From: Euryarchaeota archaeon UBA10
GTDB taxonomy: Archaea; Thermoplasmatota; Poseidoniia; Poseidoniales; Poseidoniaceae
Direction: 5' to 3'
NCBI GenBank assembly: GCA_002498185.1
Contig: DAGO01000109.1
Coordinates: 2,953 to 14,156 of the forward strand
DNA length: 11,204 bases
Shown: piece by piece, positions 1 through 6,500 of the stretch
How the letters are laid out: each line of letters opens with the position of its first letter
Position numbering within the stretch: the stretch's first letter is position 1
Program-made: the position numbers and the translations under genes
Notes under the pieces: generated by a model
Database searches by the model: none
Seen by the model: only the letters and a program-made list of their open reading frames with translations
What the model was told of the DNA's origin: nothing

Positions 1-272
1 CCATCAATTGTTGTTGCAAGGTAATGTTCGCAACAATTTCCACCGTAGTCTTTGTTGAATACAGCCCAAGAGGTTGAGGTGCTTTGGTTTAGATTCAAAT
101 CTATTGTAGTAAATTCCCATGGGGAGATTGGCGCAATAGGGTCAATGATTTCGTAATCCAACCAAATTGGATTTTCTTCCGCTGACTCCTCAATCACTGT
201 TTCTCCTCCACCGAAACATCCGGCGAGCATAGTGCTCAGAGCAAGTACAATTGCAAGTGATACTCTCTTCAT
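1..272 (-). CDS. Lipoprotein of unknown function, N-terminal part only
   Basis: This reading frame starts with ATG at 272-270 and stays open to the left edge, so only the first 90 codons are visible. The protein begins MKRVSLAIVLALSTMLAGC, a textbook lipoprotein signal: two basic residues, a hydrophobic stretch and an LAGC lipobox with the lipidated cysteine at residue 19. A flexible Gly/Glu-rich linker follows, then a beta-type sequence rich in Thr, Ser and Trp with a vicinal cysteine pair (GGNCCEHY, residues 78-85). The mature protein should sit on the outer face of the cytoplasmic membrane. The start is supported by a GAGGT ribosome binding site six bases upstream. Only one base separates it from the ileS stop, so it is very likely translated from the ileS transcript. 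I do not recognise the family; a beta-propeller or sialidase-like extracellular domain is possible but cannot be judged from this fragment. Confidence 0.85.
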   Translation of the reverse strand, partial: MKRVSLAIVLALSTMLAGCFGGGETVIEESAEENPIWLDYEIIDPIAPISPWEFTTIDLNLNQSTSTSWAVFNKDYGGNCCEHYLATTID

Positions 273-273
273 C

Positions 274-3200
274 TCAAGACCTCGAAACGTTATACCAAAT
301 TGTAGCACCATCTACTTCGAAGGATTCTCCTTGACCTTCTCCGATGTTGAAGTCTGCACTGCTTGCACGAGTTTCGTTGATAATCCAAGCACTGTCTTCT
401 CCGAATAATTCAGGTGCATCCTTCATCCAAACTTGTAGAGAAATAGTGTCTTCAATTGCAAGGTCCAAGTCCTTTCTAGCAGCTTGGATTCTACGAGTAA
501 TATCTCTTGCAAGTCCCTTCGATAATAGTTCAGGAGTATCGCTCATATCTAGAACTAAGGAGACAGATGAATCTGCAATCTGTACAGTTTGTGCAGCGAA
601 TCCTTCGCGCTCTACGCGTCGCAATTCGATGTCATCCTTTCCGATATCATATCCAGCAATCACAAGATTACCTGCTTCGATACTAGCGAGCATTGCTTCG
701 CTATCACCATCAGCAATTCCCTGAAGTACAGCCGGTAAATCTTGACGGCACTTTGCACCTAGTGACCTTCGATTAGGAACGACTTCGATCTTTTGGAATC
801 GGTCCAAGTCTTTCTCTAGAGAAATGACTTCTACATTCAATTCTTCTGCAAGGATTTCATGGAATGCTGACAAATCAGGGCCACTAACAATCCAGCCTTC
901 TGCACACGGGAGTCTCTGTCTCCTATCTGCGTCTACTCTGATTCTGCGGCCTGTTTCAGCAAGTTCCCTTACCAATGCCATGGTCTCGATGATTTCAGAA
1001 TCGATCTCTCCAGCCTCTGGCCAATCAGCCATATGCACGGATTCGCCTTCCAGGTTCCTGTGAATTGCATCTGACATGAACGGTGAAACTGGGGCCATAA
1101 GCCGTGAAACTGTCACCAAAACGGTGTGTAGAGTGTGCTGACATGCTAACTTGTCATCGCTGTCAGCTTCATCCCAAAGTCGTCTGCGTGAGCGGCGAAC
1201 ATACCAGTTCGATACATCGTTGACGACGAATTCTTCGATATCTCTGCAGGCTTTGTGGAAGTCCCACTCTTCGAATTGCTTAGTGGTTCCAGCAACTACC
1301 TCAGCAAGCCTAGATAGAACCCAATCATCCAGTGGCGTATTCTTGCCCTTAGGGGAAGAAGCAGGGTCGAAGCCGTCCAGTGCAGCGTAATCAGAGTGGA
1401 ATCTGTGAACGTTCCACAGAGTTAGGAACATCTTTCCATACGTTTCACGAACTCCGTTTGGGTCGAATTTCAATGGGTTCCAAGGCGCTCCTGCAGTAAC
1501 CATGTACCAACGAGTAGCGTCTGCTCCTTCCCGGTTGAAGTGGTCCCAAGGGTCGACAATGTTGCCTTTTGACTTCGACATTTTCTTCCCCTCTGCATCC
1601 AGAATCAATCCTAAGGATAGACATCGCTTGTAACAAATCGAATCGAAAACAGTGGTGCTGACCGCCAGTAAGGTGTAGAACCATCCTCGTGTTTGGTCTA
1701 CTCCTTCACAGATGTAGTCGATTGGGAAGTTGTTCTCGAACTTTCCTTCTTCTCCGAAAGGATGATGCCATTGTGCGAATGAAGCACAACCTGAATCGAA
1801 CCAGCAATCCATCACGAATGGCTCTCTCTTCATATCGCCATTACATTCCGGGCAAACCAAAACCGTGTCATCGACATATGGGCGGTGCAAATCTTCTGCT
1901 ACGGGGCTTCCTTCTTTTGCCATACTCGCCATTTCTTCAGTTGAGCCAACACAATGCTGTGTGCCACATTCGCCACAGATCCAAACCGGGAGTGGAGTAC
2001 CCCAGTATCTCTCTCTGCTAATAGCCCAATCCTTGACATTGCGCAGCCATTCGCCGAATCGACCTTCGCCGACCCAATCAGGCGCCCATTCAACTTGAGA
2101 GTTGAACTCTAGGAGCTTGTCTTTGACAGCGGTCATTTTCACGAACCATGAATCCATTGCGTAGTATAGCAATGGATGCCCTGTTCTCCAGCAATGCGGG
2201 TAATCGTGGAGATACATTTTCTCTCTGTACAAGAGATTTCCATCGTGTAGTAGACCGATTATGGTTTCATCACAATCTTTGACATATCGTCCATCAAGTT
2301 TCGAGTGTGTTCCTTCCAAGAATGAACCATCCATGCCAACGGTGTGTTGAGCAGGAAGACCGACTTCCATTCCGAGGTTGTAGTCATCCTCACCATACAT
2401 TACAGCGGTGTGAACTACACCAGTTCCATCAGTGGTAGTAACCCAATCTGCACCGATTACAGTCCATGCGGATTCTGAGCCGTTTCTGTCCACTGCTCCG
2501 GGGAATAGTGGTTCATATGAACGGCCAATTAAATCGCTTCCGGGGAAGGTTTCAACCTCTTCACAGTGGTGGCGAATGACCTCTTTGAATAGGTCCTTGG
2601 CTAGAATCAATTCTTCGCCAATTTCGGCTCCCCCGTGTCCTTCCCACTTTTCTGGTGTAGCGGTTACTCGAACTCTGACGTATTCTACATCCGGTCCAAC
2701 TGCTAATCCAACATTTCCTGGAAGTGTCCATGGGGTTGTAGTCCATGCTAGAATAGAAGCATTGGTATCTTCTAATTTGAACTTGACATATACAGATGGC
2801 TCTTCGACTTCTTTGTATCCAAGAGCAACTTCGTGACTGGAGTAGGATGTACCTGTTTGCGGGCAGTACGGCAGAACTTTGTATCCACGGTACAGCAGAC
2901 CTTTGTCGAACATTTGCTTGAGCGCCCACCAACAAGATTCGATGAATTCGTTGTGTAGGGTGACATATGGGTCGTCCAAATCACACCAATATGCCATTCT
3001 CTCGGTCATCTCTCTCCATGCAGCTTCATAGGTCCAAACAGATTCACGGCATTCTTTGTTGAACTCTTCCATTCCGAATGCTTCAATTGCTTCATTACTC
3101 ATCAAGTCCAGACGCTTTTGGACTTCGATTTCAACCGGTAGTCCGTGAGTGTCCCAGCCACCCTTTCTCTCAACGAAATTTCCTTGCATTGTTTTCCATC

Positions 3201-3411
3201 TGCAAACCAAGTCCTTGTAGGTCCTTGCAACAACGTGGTGAATTCCCGGTTTACCGTTCGCAGTAGGCGGTCCTTCTAGGAAAATGAAAGGCTCTCCTTC
3301 AGCCCTATTTTCCACTGTAGCCTCGAACAATTTCTCATCTTGCCAAGTGGAAAGTAGTTCGGTTTCTAATGCAACCGAATCTAATTCGCTGGTCGTCCGA
3401 GGAGTGGCCAT
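274..3411 (-). CDS. ileS: Isoleucyl-tRNA synthetase
   Basis: This class Ia synthetase joins isoleucine to tRNAIle in the cytoplasm using ATP. From the ATG at 3411-3409 it has 1045 residues, normal for the long archaeal/eukaryotic-type group. Visible in order are EGPPTANGKPGIHH, whose GIHH (residues 56-59) takes the place of the usual HXGH; the CP1 editing domain with WTTTPWT (223-229), Asn233, and His334 plus Asp343 at the spacing of the known editing residues; WAISRERYWG (462-471); a four-cysteine zinc knuckle (Cys479, 482, 520, 523); KMSKS (610-614); an anticodon-binding domain around NWYVRRSRRRLW; and a C-terminal extension of about 170 residues typical of this group. The frame stays open upstream to 3546, but those 45 residues resemble no synthetase N-terminus and cover the intergenic hairpins, so they were excluded. 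GGA six bases before 3411 favours that start slightly over ATG 3417. The lipoprotein gene follows one base after the stop. No damage is seen. Confidence 0.96.
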   Translation of the reverse strand: MATPRTTSELDSVALETELLSTWQDEKLFEATVENRAEGEPFIFLEGPPTANGKPGIHHVVARTYKDLVCRWKTMQGNFVERKGGWDTHGLPVEIEVQKRLDLMSNEAIEAFGMEEFNKECRESVWTYEAAWREMTERMAYWCDLDDPYVTLHNEFIESCWWALKQMFDKGLLYRGYKVLPYCPQTGTSYSSHEVALGYKEVEEPSVYVKFKLEDTNASILAWTTTPWTLPGNVGLAVGPDVEYVRVRVTATPEKWEGHGGAEIGEELILAKDLFKEVIRHHCEEVETFPGSDLIGRSYEPLFPGAVDRNGSESAWTVIGADWVTTTDGTGVVHTAVMYGEDDYNLGMEVGLPAQHTVGMDGSFLEGTHSKLDGRYVKDCDETIIGLLHDGNLLYREKMYLHDYPHCWRTGHPLLYYAMDSWFVKMTAVKDKLLEFNSQVEWAPDWVGEGRFGEWLRNVKDWAISRERYWGTPLPVWICGECGTQHCVGSTEEMASMAKEGSPVAEDLHRPYVDDTVLVCPECNGDMKREPFVMDCWFDSGCASFAQWHHPFGEEGKFENNFPIDYICEGVDQTRGWFYTLLAVSTTVFDSICYKRCLSLGLILDAEGKKMSKSKGNIVDPWDHFNREGADATRWYMVTAGAPWNPLKFDPNGVRETYGKMFLTLWNVHRFHSDYAALDGFDPASSPKGKNTPLDDWVLSRLAEVVAGTTKQFEEWDFHKACRDIEEFVVNDVSNWYVRRSRRRLWDEADSDDKLACQHTLHTVLVTVSRLMAPVSPFMSDAIHRNLEGESVHMADWPEAGEIDSEIIETMALVRELAETGRRIRVDADRRQRLPCAEGWIVSGPDLSAFHEILAEELNVEVISLEKDLDRFQKIEVVPNRRSLGAKCRQDLPAVLQGIADGDSEAMLASIEAGNLVIAGYDIGKDDIELRRVEREGFAAQTVQIADSSVSLVLDMSDTPELLSKGLARDITRRIQAARKDLDLAIEDTISLQVWMKDAPELFGEDSAWIINETRASSADFNIGEGQGESFEVDGATIWYNVSRS
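279..283 (-). promoter_or_regulatory. Ribosome binding site of the lipoprotein gene
   Basis: GAGGT on the minus strand lies six bases upstream of the ATG at 272-270 and inside the last codons of ileS. It supports the chosen lipoprotein start and suggests coupled or independent internal initiation on a shared mRNA. Confidence 0.6.
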
Positions 3412-3438
3412 GTTCATTCCGAGATGCCAACATGTCTT

Positions 3439-3452
3439 GAAACAGTCGTTTC
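3439..3452. repeat. Short inverted repeat, ileS leader side
   Basis: GAAAC-AGTC-GTTTC is a perfect 5-bp inverted repeat with a 4-base loop, beginning 28 bp upstream of the preferred ileS start. Alone it is weak and could be chance. It is listed because two longer inverted repeats lie just beyond it in the same intergenic region, so an ileS transcript starting upstream would carry three successive hairpins. Confidence 0.35.
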
Positions 3453-3464
3453 CAAAACCCTCGG

Positions 3465-3480
3465 ATTTTCCCCGGAAAAT
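3465..3480. repeat. Inverted repeat ATTTTCC-CC-GGAAAAT in the divergent intergenic region
   Basis: The two 7-base arms (3465-3471 and 3474-3480) are perfect reverse complements around a 2-base centre. As DNA this near-palindrome could be an operator between the two divergent genes. As RNA from the ileS strand it could form a hairpin. On that strand its second arm could instead pair with GGGTTTT at 3460-3454 (AAAATCC with GGGTTTT, one G-T wobble), giving two mutually exclusive stems. The function is inferred; the symmetry is directly visible. Confidence 0.5.
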
Positions 3481-3481
3481 T

Positions 3482-3498
3482 CCACTTCGTAGAAGTGG
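3482..3498. repeat. Inverted repeat CCACTTC-GTA-GAAGTGG in the divergent intergenic region
   Basis: A perfect 7-bp inverted repeat with a 3-base loop lies one base away from the previous one. The stem is GC-rich enough to be stable as RNA. There is no T-run after it on either strand in the position expected of a terminator, and both flanking genes point away, so termination is not its likely job. A regulator-binding site or a structured ileS 5' leader are the alternatives. Confidence 0.5.
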
Positions 3499-3512
3499 GT
3501 GGCAGGGGTTGC

Positions 3513-3521
3513 TTTGAATTA
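3513..3521 (+). promoter_or_regulatory. Possible TATA-like promoter element for the surface protein gene
   Basis: TTTGAATTA is centred 28 bases upstream of the ATG at 3545. That is where an archaeal TATA box would sit if transcription began at or next to the start codon. No Shine-Dalgarno precedes this ATG (the bases before it are CCAGTGTACGC), which fits a leaderless mRNA. The match to the TATA consensus is weak. Read on the other strand, the same AT-rich patch could also serve ileS, giving a leader of roughly 80 bases that contains the hairpins. Confidence 0.3.
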
Positions 3522-3544
3522 CATTGACTCCATCCAGTGTACGC

Positions 3545-6500
3545 ATGGCAACCCCAAATAGAGGAGTTCTGGCGTTCGCGCTAAGTCTCTTATTCCTATT
3601 TTCTGGCCCGCTATCGCACTTTTCTCTGCCCCATAATTTCCAAATTGAGCTTGATGAAGTTGCTACATTTTCAAGCGGAGCCTCGGAATATACTGAGGTC
3701 GTGATTTCAGGCCCTAATTCTGCAGGAGTGGGTCCAAATCTCGCATTAGACGCGACTCACGCTCTGCAGACAGTTTCGTTCTCAGTATCACCTGGCGACG
3801 ATATTAGGGCGTCCGGGTTCAATTGGTCTGATTGGGACCAGAATGGATTTTCTAAGCAGGGGCTAACTTTGGACGATGATGGAGCATTGATTCTTGGGTT
3901 CCAAGGAATAAATTGGGATTTCGACAAGAACGCAAACGGATGGACTTCATCGAGTTCAAGTTACGGCCAAAGAAACACTGCGACAACATGTGGAATGAGT
4001 GGAGGTAGCGGCGCATCTTGGTGGACAAGAGGTGGCTCAGTTTCCGTCACAAGCCCGCAAGTTAATCTCGCGGGCCATTCCGGATTATCCTTGCAAGCAT
4101 GGATAAAGCAAGGTAACTACCAATGTGGCGAAGAACCGGATTCTAACGAGAATTTTTACCTTGAATACAAGAACTCGAACAATGGGTGGACTCAGGTCCA
4201 ATACCTATCTGGTGCGACATCCGGCGGTACTGTTACCAATGTAAATTACAATCTCCCCTCTAATGCATATCATCCCAGTTTCCAAATTAGGGCAAGGCAA
4301 AACGCAGGTTCGGGAACTTGTTGTGACTACTGGTTCTTCGATGACATCATCATTCCAGGAACTAGTGGAGCAAACTTGACAACACGCTCCTTTGGTTGGT
4401 CCGCAGGATCACATGAAAAAATCGATGAGGGTCGATATTCTCCAGTCTTCATCGATGCGGATATTCCAGAAGATGCCCATCTAAATTGGACAGTCATCGA
4501 TGCAGATACCGGTATTCCGATACCCGGGTTCACCAATCGTACAGGTCAATGGATTGACCTGGCAGCAGTAGATTGGCAGAAGCACAAATCGCTTCGACTG
4601 AATATTGAGTTCGCCTCAAACCCGCGGGGTGATTCACCTAGGTTATTCGGAATATCTGGCGGTGGGAAATATCACGACGGGTTCAATTCAAACCCTGAAG
4701 AGATGGGTTGGGAATTGGATAATTCAAGTTGGAGCAATACAACATTCACAATATCTGGCAACTCCAATTCTGCTGTAAAATCTCCAGAGTTAGACCTCAA
4801 TATGCCATTCTCTTCATACAAGTTCCAATCCACACAGTTGGGTGATGTCATCGCATTTGTTTCAATTGATCGTGGAAATTGGACACAGGTCAATTCATCT
4901 TCACAAAGAATTGACCTCGACAAGCCATCCTCCGTGATTCAAGTTAGGTATCAGGGCTTAGGAAATGGTTGGTCCCTGGATGACATTCGATTGCAATTGT
5001 ATCCAAGCAGTGCAATCATTTCCCCACGTATGGATATCGACCAAGACGGTAGAAATGAATGGTCAGCATCTAGCGAAGGCGTAGGCACTTGGGGCAATCA
5101 GGATGTCTTCATTGATGGTAACTACAGCTCTGTATTCGCAGTTGGTTTCAACCCAACTTCATGGCAAAGTGTGTTAGTACCTAGGAATGCAAAATCATTC
5201 GAAGTCTCTGCAGACCATGTAGATTCAGTAGGATTGGGAGTTCAAACAATTGCGTTATGGGTGGGCAATACGATTGTTGCTCAGACTGGAGGAGTTGGGC
5301 ATGTTGATAGTCTGCGATTGACACTTAATGAGTCTGAAATCGATTTGCTGAATTATGAAACTGGTACTACTCCTCCGGTGAAAATAGTTGCAGGAACCGA
5401 GTTTGTCCACGCAAGAATAGAACTGATTTCTGATGCGGGGAGCCATCGACTTGGCGGTCTAAGTATCGGTTATGATGCTGAAGATACAGTTTCTGCAACT
5501 GCAATCGATGAACTGGTTCTTGCAATGAACCGGGCACGTCTTGTGCCGAATAAAGCGGCTAATTTGCCTCTGACATTCTATGCAGATTCTGCTTGTTCAC
5601 TCAAGGTATCACTGCTGTCTTCTACCTCATCGGGAGACATAACCATGGGTGCCCTAACTTGGAACAATCATTCACACACTCTCACTCCTTCTCAGCATTG
5701 GCGTGAGTTTAACACCAGAGCTCAGACACACGATTCCTCGCCACATCGATTGATAGTGAATATGTATTCAGATGATAAGTCCGCAATGTGGTTTTTGCCG
5801 ATACTAGGTGGCAGTATGATTGCAACCGGTGACCATGATATGTTCATCTTTTCAGATGCTGCTATCGCACATAGTGAATCCGGAGGCATTCATGACTTGA
5901 TGACGGGATTCAGGACTGCGCAATCATTCGATGACCAAAGCAATTTACGGTTTGAATCGAGAATACAACTGGCTAACGGCGTAGTGTCTATGCCTGCCGT
6001 ACATTATTGGAATAATGCGGCAATAGACAATGATATGATTCTCGAATCGATGAATGTGTACACAGACAGAGGCATGATTTCTCCTAGTTTGAACTACTTG
6101 ATGGCAGAAGATAATCTGACAATCAAAGTTGATGTTGGATTCGAAAATAGTGATGCGGATGAGAAACCATTCCCGGGAGAATATGAACTTACACTGACCA
6201 GGAATGGAGAACTTCTGGCTAACACTACAGGATACGAAGGTACTGAATGGGTTGTTGATACAAGAACGCCATTCACTAGTGGAAACATAACTTACGAAGT
6301 CAGTGTCACTCCTCTAAAAGGAGGAGGAGTTGGAGATACAATTGTTCTAAACAGAACCTTCGAAATAGATCCACTTGCACCTGTCGTAACTCACTCAAAC
6401 ATACGCCATTTCGACCACTTGCAATCCTCTGCAAGTCAGCAATTAATCATCAATATCTCAGACCAACCTGTACTGCCAGAGGACGTCACTCTGATGCTTT

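Noticed and set aside
344..2836. Several plus-strand open frames of 62-134 codons across the ileS region
   Set aside because: They lie antisense to conserved IleRS domains, have Ser/Arg-rich compositions typical of shadow frames, and show no motifs or ribosome binding sites.
2561..2935. A 124-codon minus-strand frame within ileS, out of frame with it
   Set aside because: It overlaps the editing and N-terminal catalytic coding sequence in another frame of the same strand and has no recognisable protein character.
3482..3498. The hairpin as a transcription terminator
   Set aside because: Both flanking genes are divergent and start here, and there is no T-run after the stem on either strand.
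3524..3544. A TTG start seven codons upstream for the surface protein
   Set aside because: It would place MTPSSVR before an otherwise normal signal peptide, has no ribosome binding site, and overlaps the end of the TATA-like patch. ATG 3545 is the better choice.
3412..3546. A 45-residue upstream extension of IleRS, from an ATG at 3546
   Set aside because: It resembles no synthetase N-terminus, spans the divergent promoter region and inverted repeats, and overlaps the first codon of the surface protein gene. The protein from 3411 already starts at the normal distance before the active-site signature.
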